Made by a program: the position numbers and the translations under genes. DNA of 64,000 bases, from assembly GCF_016132545.1 (NCBI RefSeq), contig NZ_CP066167.1:1391001-1455000 (forward strand). The letters run 5' to 3'. The notes beneath the pieces were generated by a model, which had not been told where the DNA came from, searched no databases, and saw only the letters and a program-made list of their open reading frames with translations. This stretch comes from Spongiibacter nanhainus (GTDB taxonomy: Bacteria; Pseudomonadota; Gammaproteobacteria; Pseudomonadales; Spongiibacteraceae). This document shows positions 43,914-51,823 of this stretch, one piece after another. Each line of letters starts with the position of its first letter. The first letter of the stretch is position 1.

Positions 43914-44770
43914 TGTCCCAGTCAATGCAGGGCGAAGAGCTCAAAGGAAAAGTCGCGGTGATTACCGGCGGCGGCAGTGGCATCGGTAAAGCCACTGCCG
44001 AGCTGTTTGCCGCGCAAGGCGCCAAGGTAATTATCGCTGACGTTAATGCCGATGCGGGGAATGAGGTCGCCAAGTCCTTGGGGGAAGCCGCCCATTTTGT
44101 GCCGGCGGATGTGTCTAAGGCCGGTGATGTAGAGCAGTTGGTGGACACTGCCGTAGAGCGCTTTGGCGGCCTGAATATCATGTTCAACAACGCCGGTATT
44201 TCCGGTGCCCAGTACCCACGCTTTCTCGACGACGACCTGGCTGATTTTGACAAGGTGGTGGGGATCAACCTGTTTGGTGTAATGAAGGGCACCCACAGTG
44301 CAGCTAAAGTGATGAGGGAAAATGGCGGCGGCGTCATTCTTAATAACGCATCCATTGCCGGAATATTGCCGGGGCAGGCGCTGATGAGCTACCGCGTGAC
44401 TAAAGCGGCAGTGATCCACTTTACCAAGTGCTCTGCCATCGATCTGGCCGAATACAACATTCGAGTGTGTGGTATGGCGCCGGGCCATATTCGTACCCCA
44501 CTTACCGCTTTTACCCTGCCGGGCATGAGTGAAGAGCAGATGGTGCGAATTCGCGATGCCATGGCGCCGGTGTGGGATTCCAACCAACCACTCAAACGTC
44601 ATGGTAGCCCCAACGACGTGGCCAAATCGGCCTTGTTCTTGTGCAGTGACAGTGCCGCGCAAATTACCGGTGTGATCCTGCCCATTGATGGTGGCATAAC
44701 GGCCGGTGACCCGGTTAATCACTTGCAAGAGTTGATGGATGCCCGGGCCAGCGCATTGGATCCACAGTAG
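43913..44770 (+). CDS. SDR family oxidoreductase (P450-coupled)
   Basis: A 285-residue classical SDR with TGGGSGIG near residue 18, NNAG near 93, NNASIAG near 143 and the catalytic YRVTK near 159. It has a longer-than-usual C-terminal segment after PIDGGITAGDP. Translational overlap with the P450 strongly suggests it oxidises the alcohol made by that enzyme. The NAD/NADP preference loop reads IADVNAD, with an Asp that favours NAD. Confidence 0.88.
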   Translation: MSQSMQGEELKGKVAVITGGGSGIGKATAELFAAQGAKVIIADVNADAGNEVAKSLGEAAHFVPADVSKAGDVEQLVDTAVERFGGLNIMFNNAGISGAQYPRFLDDDLADFDKVVGINLFGVMKGTHSAAKVMRENGGGVILNNASIAGILPGQALMSYRVTKAAVIHFTKCSAIDLAEYNIRVCGMAPGHIRTPLTAFTLPGMSEEQMVRIRDAMAPVWDSNQPLKRHGSPNDVAKSALFLCSDSAAQITGVILPIDGGITAGDPVNHLQELMDARASALDPQ

Positions 44771-44936
44771 GCATAGTCTTCATCGATAGTTTGAAGAGGC
44801 TTCCTGGGTAAGGGTTCACTTAAATAAAGCCGTATCAAGAATGGCGGGCCCGACATACAGGATAGGCGCGCCTAGCATAAAAAGATAATTACAACATTCA
44901 CGATAAAAACAATGACTACAAAAAGGGGAAGACACG

Positions 44937-47264
44937 ATGCGTATAGATAGCACTCATTCTAATCGCAGGCGGACGCGGCAAACTCGCGCTTTTAACTGGT
45001 GTGCGCCGGCATCTGCGGCCTTGTTGGCGTCGCTGTTTGGTGCCAGTCCGGCACTGGCTCAAGGTGATAGTGCTGAAAGTGCATCCGGCGTGAGCAACAG
45101 CCGTGGGGTGGTCGAGGAGGTCATCGTTACCGCCCGCCGCCGCAACGAGAGTTTGTCCGAAGTGCCGCTATCTGTGCAGGCACTGGGCGCTGAAGCGCTG
45201 GAGCAAAAGCAGGTGACGTCTGACGCAGACCTGCAAGTGGCCGTCCCCGGGCTCACTATTCGTCAAACTCAGGGTAATAACTCCTTAACCTACTCGATTC
45301 GCGGTCAGTCCGCCGATACCTTCTCGGGTTCGCCATCGGCGGTAGTGTCTTACCTCAATGAGGTGCCGCTCACCATTCAGGGCGCATCCACCTTTTATGA
45401 CCTGGAGTCTATCCAGGTCTTGAAGGGGCCCCAGGGCACCCTGTTTGGGCGCAACACTACGGGTGGTGCGGTACTGTTCTCTACCGCCAAGCCCAGCGCC
45501 GAGACCGAAGCCAGCTTGAAGCTAAAGGCCGGCAACTACGACCTGCTGGAAGTGGAAGGTATGGTCAATTTGCCAATCTCAGACCAGTTGCGGGTTCGGC
45601 TGGCGGCTAATTCCATCAGCAAAGATGGCTATATTGAAAATGTGAATACCGGCGAGGACCACGGCGATATCGGCCGGGATAGTGCGCGCCTGACCGTATC
45701 TTTTATGCCTAACGATCAGCTGGATAACACCCTGGTATACGGTTATTCCCGCAGCGACGGCACCAACACCGGCGCCACCTATGTCTACAGCATCTACACC
45801 GCCGAGGACGAGGCCAAGTACAACCGGGATCTCAATACTAGCTCCGAGTTTATTGCCGGTTCCGTCGAGGAGCAGAGAAAGCTGGGCTATTACAAAACCC
45901 AGCACCCCTTTGGCGCCGATCATATCGGCGAGGACGAAGTGTTGGTTAATACCACCACATTCGCATTGAATGAGGATGTTCAGATCAAAAATATCCTCGG
46001 CTACACCGCCGGCGATACCGACTCAGAACAACCTGCCTTGGGTGCGGAGTATCCAACCTTTGCCACCCGCAATCTGGCTACCGGCAAAGTGGGTAACGAA
46101 GTCAAAGTGGAATCCTACTCCAATGAGCTGCAGTTATCTGGTACGGCGATGGACGGTAATCTCGACTACATCACCGGCATCTACTTGCAGCAACAACGCA
46201 CCGACACGCTGTGGCCGCAAACCTACTTTGACGGTGCGGTAAATGCCACCAACAACTTCCGCATTGAGACTGATACCACCGCGTTTTACGCGCAGGGCTC
46301 ATACCGGTTTAGCCCGGTGCTGAGAGCGACTGCCGGTCTTCGTTTTACCGAGGAAGATGTCTCCATCGAGCAGCTGGCTCAGTCCGACTACCGAGGTGTC
46401 GATGGCTTTGCGCAAAAGCAGGATGAAACCTTTAGGGAACCCTCCTGGCTGCTGGGGCTGGAGTATTCCATCAGCGATTCGCTGTTCGCCTATGCCAACG
46501 CCCGGGGCAGCTTCCGCAGCGGTGGCTTTAACGGTTCGGCGCCGCCGGTTAATGCCGGGGCAACCGGCGGTGGTAACAAGTTTGAACAAGAGACCGTCGA
46601 GGACATTGAGTTGGGCCTCAAATACGAGGGCAATATCGGTGCTATGCCGGCGCGGATGAATGTGGCGATCTACAATATGTGGATCGAAGACGTACAGCGT
46701 ATTGAGTTTCCCGATCCTCCCGGCGATGTCGCTTCCATCGCAGTGACCGCCAATATCCCCGAGATGGAAGTGCGGGGTATTGAGTTTGATGCCAGTATCT
46801 CGCCATTGGCAAACCTGGATTTAGGCATCGCGGCGACCTACACCGACGCCGAGTTTACCGACGGCGAAACCGAGCTGTTTGGCACTGAATATCAGTACGG
46901 GCCAGTGGCCAATACACCGGAAAATACCCTGTCGGTCTATGCCCACAGCACGGTCTATCGGGATGGCCAGGGCGGGGAAGTCGCCCTTCGCGCCGAGGTC
47001 TACAATCAAAGCAGCATGTACTTCTCCAACGCGTCGGACTCCCTAACACCGGATACTGAGCTGCCGTCCTACACTCTGGTGAATTTGCGGGCCTCTTGGG
47101 ATCAGGTGCTGGGCAGCCAGTTTTCCGCTGCGCTGTTTGGTAAGAACGTGACCGATGAAGAGTACTTTGTTGGCGGCATGCCGCTGGGGGCTTCCCTGGG
47201 GCACAACGCCGCGGTAGTGGGTGAGCCCGCCACTTACGGTGTGGAGCTGAGTTATCGCTTCTAG
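44937..47264 (+). CDS. TonB-dependent outer-membrane receptor
   Basis: A 775-residue receptor with a signal peptide ending near ALAQG, a TonB-box-like VEEVIVTARRR, a plug with IQVLKGPQGTLFGRNTTGGA and a barrel ending in ELSYRF. AAGGGGAAG precedes the start. The stop codon TAG (47262-47264) lies inside the left terminal repeat of a 148-bp element (47261-47408), so that element supplies the end of the gene. It lies between the P450-SDR pair and the KstD-like gene, suggesting uptake of their substrate. Confidence 0.92.
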   Translation: MRIDSTHSNRRRTRQTRAFNWCAPASAALLASLFGASPALAQGDSAESASGVSNSRGVVEEVIVTARRRNESLSEVPLSVQALGAEALEQKQVTSDADLQVAVPGLTIRQTQGNNSLTYSIRGQSADTFSGSPSAVVSYLNEVPLTIQGASTFYDLESIQVLKGPQGTLFGRNTTGGAVLFSTAKPSAETEASLKLKAGNYDLLEVEGMVNLPISDQLRVRLAANSISKDGYIENVNTGEDHGDIGRDSARLTVSFMPNDQLDNTLVYGYSRSDGTNTGATYVYSIYTAEDEAKYNRDLNTSSEFIAGSVEEQRKLGYYKTQHPFGADHIGEDEVLVNTTTFALNEDVQIKNILGYTAGDTDSEQPALGAEYPTFATRNLATGKVGNEVKVESYSNELQLSGTAMDGNLDYITGIYLQQQRTDTLWPQTYFDGAVNATNNFRIETDTTAFYAQGSYRFSPVLRATAGLRFTEEDVSIEQLAQSDYRGVDGFAQKQDETFREPSWLLGLEYSISDSLFAYANARGSFRSGGFNGSAPPVNAGATGGGNKFEQETVEDIELGLKYEGNIGAMPARMNVAIYNMWIEDVQRIEFPDPPGDVASIAVTANIPEMEVRGIEFDASISPLANLDLGIAATYTDAEFTDGETELFGTEYQYGPVANTPENTLSVYAHSTVYRDGQGGEVALRAEVYNQSSMYFSNASDSLTPDTELPSYTLVNLRASWDQVLGSQFSAALFGKNVTDEEYFVGGMPLGASLGHNAAVVGEPATYGVELSYRF

Positions 47265-47408
47265 CAGGTTGTTGATTGCCGTTTTCGAGGCAGCCAATGC
47301 AAGGCGAAAACGGGCGAAATGAGGGAGTTTATACACGATAAATGACCGATTTGAGCCCATTATCAACGCTGCAGTGGCAACGCAGATAGGAAATCAACAA
47401 CCTGCTAG
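47261..47408. mobile_element. 148-bp MITE-like element with 17-bp terminal inverted repeats
   Basis: CTAGCAGGTTGTTGATT (47261-47277) is perfectly mirrored by AATCAACAACCTGCTAG (47392-47408). The inside is non-coding and contains the CAAGGCGAAAACGGGCG type of core. It has the size and form of a non-autonomous element mobilised by a transposase in trans. No target-site duplication was obvious to the eye. Confidence 0.7.
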
Positions 47409-47535
47409 GGCCCAGGCTATTGCCGGGAAACGGTAGCATTGAATGCGGGGGCGGGGGGCTTAAAGGATCTTCGTCCCCGTTGGTGTTTTATTAATCACGA
47501 AGCCCGGCTTAGGACTGGGAAGGATAAGGAAGGCT

Positions 47536-49302
47536 ATGTCTTACTCGGAAAGTGTTGATGTCGTTGTGGTGGGGTCCGGCGCCGCCGGCGCCGTCGCTGC
47601 CCTGCGGGCCGCCGACCTTGGGCTGTCGGTGGTGATCGTCGAGAAAGCGCCAAAATTTGGGGGCACATCGGCTACCTCCGGTGGAGTGATGTGGATTCCC
47701 AACAATCAGCTCACCCAAAACGATGACAGCCGCGAGAAAACCCTGACCTATATCGACTCCCTACTTCGGGGCCCGGTGCAGCGCGACCGTCTTGAGGCCT
47801 TTGTCGATCAGGGTCCGGAGATGGCGCGCTATCTGCAAACCGCCGGCGTTCCGCTGATGCAGGCCCAGTGGCCGGACTACTTTGCCGCTGCGCCAGAGGC
47901 CCGGGCCGACCGCTCGGTGCTGTGTGATACTTTTGATGGCCGGGAGCTGGGCGACAATTTTGTATTGATGCGGGAACAATTTAACCGCTTCAAACCCTTT
48001 GGTCGCTACGCGATGGATATTGGCCAGTTTTTCTCAATCTCTACCCGGGCGCCGGATTGGATTAAAGTCTTTGTCAAAATGGTCTTTACCTATTGGACGG
48101 ACTTCAGTACACGTTTGATCGGTAAACGGGATCGGCGCTTCCCTCAAGGCGCGGCGCTGATGGGGAATATTTTTAAGCAGGTCTTTGATCGCGGTGTCGA
48201 GGTGCGCTTGGATACAGCGCTGACTGACGTCATTGTCGAAGATGGTGAAGTTCGCGGCGTCAACGTCAGCAGCTTTGGTCGCAGCTACGATATTGAAGCC
48301 AAACACGGTGTGGTATTGGCGGCAGGCGGTTTTGAATGGAACCAGGAGCTGCGGGACAAGTACTTCCCGGTTCCCGGTCTGACACGGGATAGCAGTACCC
48401 CGCAAAATGTTAACCGCGGTGAGGCCTTGCTAGCCGCCACTAAAATTGGCGCGGATACAGAAAACATGGATGCCGGCTGGTGGATGCCCACCATGCAGTG
48501 GCCCATGGCCAGCGCCGCTAACTTCGACGAGACTTGGCAGACCGCCTTCGACGTGGGCCGCCCCTCCAGCGTGTGTGTGAATCGCAACGGCGACCGCTTT
48601 GTGGACGAGGCATGCAGCTACGACGAGTTCGGCATTGCTATGATCGAAGACCAGAAAAAAACTGGCGCCAATACTCCGTGCTGGCTGGTGTTCGACGCCA
48701 CCTTCAGAAAGAAATGGACGGTGGGCGGCCTGATGCCGTCGTTGATTATGCCGGACTGGCGAGTGCCCAAAGACTGCTGGGACCACTATGTATTCAAAGC
48801 GGATAGCATTGAATCTTTGGCTTACAAGATCAAAGTGCCGGTAGACAAGCTCAAGAAAACCGTCGCCAACATGAATGACTACGCCAGAACCGGTGAAGAC
48901 CCGGAATTTGGCCGCGGCAGTAACCCCTATGACCAGATGTTTGGTGACCCCACCGTGACGCCAAACCCTTGCCTGGGTCCCATCAACAAGGCGCCGTACT
49001 ACGCGGTGCCCATTTACCTGGGCGACCTGGGAACCAAAGGCGGCCTGAAGGCGAACGCCAAGGCACAGGTGGTCGATAGTACAGGGCAAGCGATACCCGG
49101 CTTGTACGCGGCAGGCAATAACTCGGGTAGTCCCTTTGGTAACCTTTATCCCGGCGCCGGCGGCACCATTGGACCGGCGGCCACCTTCGGCTTTATCGCT
49201 GCAAATGACATTGCACAGCGTGCCAAGGGCAGCCCCGTAGCAGAAGGCAGTGCAACAGCCGACGCTGCTGAGGCGGATGTCAGTACAGAAAAAACGGCGT
49301 GA
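47536..49302 (+). CDS. FAD-dependent oxidoreductase, 3-ketosteroid-delta1-dehydrogenase-like
   Basis: A 588-residue flavoprotein. VVVVGSGAAGAVAALRAADLG (8-28) is the FAD-binding Rossmann motif, GGTSATSGGVMWIPNN lies near 42, VLAAGGFEWN near 260 and the C-terminal GNNSGSPFGNLYPGAGGTIG near 535. This order is typical of the KstD/fumarate-reductase flavoprotein group that introduces a C-C double bond next to a ketone. GGAAGGATAAGGAAGG precedes the start. It follows a TonB receptor and precedes a hydroxysteroid-dehydrogenase-like SDR, which fits steroid-like chemistry without proving it. Confidence 0.88.
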   Translation: MSYSESVDVVVVGSGAAGAVAALRAADLGLSVVIVEKAPKFGGTSATSGGVMWIPNNQLTQNDDSREKTLTYIDSLLRGPVQRDRLEAFVDQGPEMARYLQTAGVPLMQAQWPDYFAAAPEARADRSVLCDTFDGRELGDNFVLMREQFNRFKPFGRYAMDIGQFFSISTRAPDWIKVFVKMVFTYWTDFSTRLIGKRDRRFPQGAALMGNIFKQVFDRGVEVRLDTALTDVIVEDGEVRGVNVSSFGRSYDIEAKHGVVLAAGGFEWNQELRDKYFPVPGLTRDSSTPQNVNRGEALLAATKIGADTENMDAGWWMPTMQWPMASAANFDETWQTAFDVGRPSSVCVNRNGDRFVDEACSYDEFGIAMIEDQKKTGANTPCWLVFDATFRKKWTVGGLMPSLIMPDWRVPKDCWDHYVFKADSIESLAYKIKVPVDKLKKTVANMNDYARTGEDPEFGRGSNPYDQMFGDPTVTPNPCLGPINKAPYYAVPIYLGDLGTKGGLKANAKAQVVDSTGQAIPGLYAAGNNSGSPFGNLYPGAGGTIGPAATFGFIAANDIAQRAKGSPVAEGSATADAAEADVSTEKTA

Positions 49303-49336
49303 TTTGAGGCTCTGACTGAGCCAGACTTTGTCAGCG

Positions 49337-49367
49337 AAGCCGCCTTTGATATAAGGGCGGCTTTTTT
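49337..49367 (+). terminator. Rho-independent terminator after KstD-like gene
   Basis: AAGCCGCC (49337-49344) pairs with GGCGGCTT (49356-49363) and runs into TTTTTT, 35 bases past the stop codon. Confidence 0.8.
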
Positions 49368-49422
49368 CATTGAGTCTGTTTTATCACCGCGTAGCGAATC
49401 GCTGTGAAATCATGTTATAAAA

Positions 49423-49433
49423 CAACAGTGTTG
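49423..49433. promoter_or_regulatory. Operator-like palindrome, site 6
   Basis: CAACA-G-TGTTG, a perfect 5+1+5 repeat followed by ATTA, only 26 bases before the SDR start at 49459. This position would overlap the promoter or its start site, as expected of a repressor operator. Confidence 0.6.
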
Positions 49434-49458
49434 ATTAAAAAAACAAACAGGTGGTGCG

Positions 49459-50277
49459 ATGATTGAAACGGTAGCGGTGATCACCGGCGGCGCTGGCGGC
49501 ATGGGGCTTGCCGTCGCCAAAATACTGGGTCGGGAGCATCGTGTACTCATTGCCGACCTGCAGCAGTCGCGATTGGACGCCGCTCAGGCAGAACTTAAAG
49601 ACCTTGGCGTCAATTGCGATACCGCTATATGTGATGTCACCGACACTGCCTCAGTGTCAGCGCTGTTCGCCCAAGCTACAGGCCTGGGTCGGGTCGCCTG
49701 TGTCATTCATACCGCCGGTGTCAGCCCTCAGATGGCGCCGCCAGAAGTCATTATCCGGGTCAACGGGCTTGGCACCATCAACATCGCTAACGCGGCTCTT
49801 GAAATCGCCTCGGAGGGGATGGCGCTGATTAATGTCGCATCCAATTCGGCACACATGCTACCGGGGATTATGGTGCCGACCCGAGCGTTTCGCCACGCAT
49901 TCACAGACCCCGAACGCTTTGTGGAGAAAGTCCTCAAGCGCAGTAATTTGATGCGCAAGGATTTTTATAAAAAAGGCCTAGCCTACGCCTTTAGCAAAAG
50001 CTTTGTGCTGTGGTATAGCCGACAGATCGCCGCCGATTTTGGTAAGCTCGGCGCCCGGGTGCTGTCGGTGTCGCCAGGAAGCTTCGATACCGAAATGGGC
50101 CGCCTCGAGGAAAAAAGCGGCTCGGCGGATATGCTTAAGGATGCCGCCCTTAAGCGCTTTGGTCGCCCGGAGGAAATCGCCGAGGTACTGGCTTTTTGTG
50201 CCAGCGACAAAGCCAGCTACCTCACTGGCACGGATATCCTCTGTGATGGCGGCGTGATCGCAGGTAAGCGGGGCTAA
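49459..50277 (+). CDS. SDR with insertion before the active-site Tyr (3-alpha-hydroxysteroid dehydrogenase-like)
   Basis: A 272-residue SDR with TGGAGGMG near residue 9. NNAG is replaced by HTAG, and the catalytic YAFSK is near 176. Between the Ser strand (NVASNSAH, about 130) and that Tyr there is an insert of roughly 30 residues containing PTRAFRHAFTDPERFVEKVLKR. Comamonas-type 3-alpha-hydroxysteroid dehydrogenases/carbonyl reductases are known for a similar insertion. That match is by architecture only. A perfect operator-like repeat lies 26 bases upstream. Confidence 0.83.
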   Translation: MIETVAVITGGAGGMGLAVAKILGREHRVLIADLQQSRLDAAQAELKDLGVNCDTAICDVTDTASVSALFAQATGLGRVACVIHTAGVSPQMAPPEVIIRVNGLGTINIANAALEIASEGMALINVASNSAHMLPGIMVPTRAFRHAFTDPERFVEKVLKRSNLMRKDFYKKGLAYAFSKSFVLWYSRQIAADFGKLGARVLSVSPGSFDTEMGRLEEKSGSADMLKDAALKRFGRPEEIAEVLAFCASDKASYLTGTDILCDGGVIAGKRG

Positions 50278-50305
50278 GAGCCCCTTGATCGATGTCTGAA
50301 AAAAA

Positions 50306-50923
50306 TTAAGCGCGTTGTGAGTAGTAGCCCGCCACTCGCGGGTCATTGGCGATACGCTGCATATGCTCCACCAGTTTGGGGGCGGCAGTATCCACCAGGT
50401 CTGCAGGCAGGTGCTCCAGGTTGCCTGCCCGCAGGGAACGGGTCTGTACAAACACTTTGAGGTCGGCCACTGTCAGTCTGCCATCGGCAAAGTACTCACC
50501 ACCTCCCCGCTGCAGTAAATCCTCCAAGCCAGCCAGATACGCCTTGAGTTTGCCCTTGGCTAAGTTTTCCCGCGCGGTCTTCAGGGCCTCACCTTCAAGC
50601 CCAAACGTCTGCACGACGAAATGAGTGGTGTCTTCCAGAGCATCCATCGCTTCATCGCAGTACAGCGCCTGAACAGGATCGGTGGGATAAAGATCAGCCT
50701 GTTTGCCGATATAGCGCAATATGGCGTTGGATTGGGTCACGGGCTGGCCATCAATCTCCAATACCGGGATAACTCCAAAGGGAAGGGTGGGTTTGAGTTG
50801 GGCGAATTGTTCAAAGCCGATACGACGATCGTCCAAAGGAATGCCGGCGATATGAAAAGCCAAGCGAATAGGGTCGCCGCGGCCGCCGTCGATGTCGAAG
50901 TAGGTGAGGGTATAGTTTGGCAT
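50306..50923 (-). CDS. Glutathione S-transferase (sigma-like)
   Basis: The preferred start is the ATG at 50923 behind GGGAG (205 residues). The N-terminal thioredoxin-like half shows YTLTYFDIDGGRGDPIRLAF, with Tyr near residue 4-8 as the probable catalytic residue, and the QSNAILRYIG glutathione-binding block near 63. The C-terminal helical domain follows. It conjugates glutathione to electrophiles or has a peroxidase role. It is convergent with the SDR (29 bases between stops). Confidence 0.87.
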   Translation of the reverse strand: MPNYTLTYFDIDGGRGDPIRLAFHIAGIPLDDRRIGFEQFAQLKPTLPFGVIPVLEIDGQPVTQSNAILRYIGKQADLYPTDPVQALYCDEAMDALEDTTHFVVQTFGLEGEALKTARENLAKGKLKAYLAGLEDLLQRGGGEYFADGRLTVADLKVFVQTRSLRAGNLEHLPADLVDTAAPKLVEHMQRIANDPRVAGYYSQRA

Positions 50924-51086
50924 GTGTGCTCCCAGACGGATCCGCCGATGGCGTAGCATAGCAGGAAGAGTTCGGCCTGGATGAAGGTTTTGCGGTGGAT
51001 TATTGCTTGTGCAATTGCGATATCGTCGGCGGTCAAGTTGATCGAGTTCGGAGGCCCAGGGCCTTGGTTATTCCGCGGCATGGCGT

Positions 51087-51237
51087 AGGGTGGATACCGA
51101 GTTTGTGTCCACCATGAACACGGCACGGTGTTGAAAGTAGGCGGACAGGTGACGCGTTGTCCGCCCTACGGGTTCAACGTGAATCCGCAGTGATTGTGCG
51201 TCTTGGTATAGGGTGGACATGGTTGTTTATGTCCACC
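51087..51237. repeat. Three GGTGGACA/TGTCCACC-type hairpin repeats
   Basis: Three stem-loops occur in a row: GGGTGGATA...TGTCCACC (51088-51113), GTAGGCGGACA...TGTCCGCCCTAC (51138-51169, itself bracketed by TTGAA and TTCAA) and GGGTGGACAT...ATGTCCACC (51210-51237). They belong to the same family as the pair at 36141-36241. They fill most of the 335-bp gap between the GST and GFA genes; nothing else was seen there. Confidence 0.7.
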
Positions 51238-51258
51238 TTGAATAACGCATGGTCGCGC

Positions 51259-51672
51259 TTACCAGTCCATCATCTCATCTGAGCCACCGAACGCGGCCGG
51301 GAAGCCCTTGAAATGGGGGAGGTCGTCAACCACTGGGCGCACGGCGTATTGACACATCACATGGGAGCTGGGCTTGAATTGGCCCTCTGGCAGCAGGTTA
51401 CCCTTGACTGCGATAAAGGGGGCGCCGGGCGGTTCGGAGAACATCACCGTGCCACATGTTTTGCAGCGAGTGCGGGGGTTGGTTTTGTAGGTCCACTGTA
51501 CCGGCTCACCGGCGGTGATCTTGACAGCGTCTCTGGGATAAAGGGAGATGGGCAGGTAGGCGGCGCCGGCCACGGCCTGGCAGTCGTCGCAATGACAAAA
51601 AAACTGGCCAATCGGCTCTCCGTCAATACTGAGCGTGGTCTCGCCGCACGGGCATTTGGCTTCTTGGGTCAT
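51259..51672 (-). CDS. GFA-family zinc protein (glutathione-dependent formaldehyde-activating enzyme-like)
   Basis: A 137-residue protein with the paired zinc sites of the GFA/CENP-V fold: CPCGE near residue 8, CHCDDCQ near 27 and CKTCGTVMF near 70. The family is named for glutathione-dependent formaldehyde handling, but most members have no proven activity. AAGGAGAG precedes the start. It lies 335 bases upstream of the GST gene, separated by hairpin repeats. Confidence 0.87.
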   Translation of the reverse strand: MTQEAKCPCGETTLSIDGEPIGQFFCHCDDCQAVAGAAYLPISLYPRDAVKITAGEPVQWTYKTNPRTRCKTCGTVMFSEPPGAPFIAVKGNLLPEGQFKPSSHVMCQYAVRPVVDDLPHFKGFPAAFGGSDEMMDW

Positions 51673-51823
51673 GTTCTCTCCTTAATTCCTAGGGGCGAAG
51701 TGGCGCCATGGTAACCAAGGGCGACTGTGTAGCCCAGTGTGGGGTAAAGATTTTCGTTTTTTATTCCGAGCGATCCTATACTATCCTGTGCCCAAACGTC
51801 GTCTATCCCAACGCGAGTCGCCC

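Noticed and set aside
44840-44880. GGCGCGCC as a regulatory palindrome
   Set aside because: A single 8-bp GC palindrome with no second copy or suitable spacing; chance is likely.
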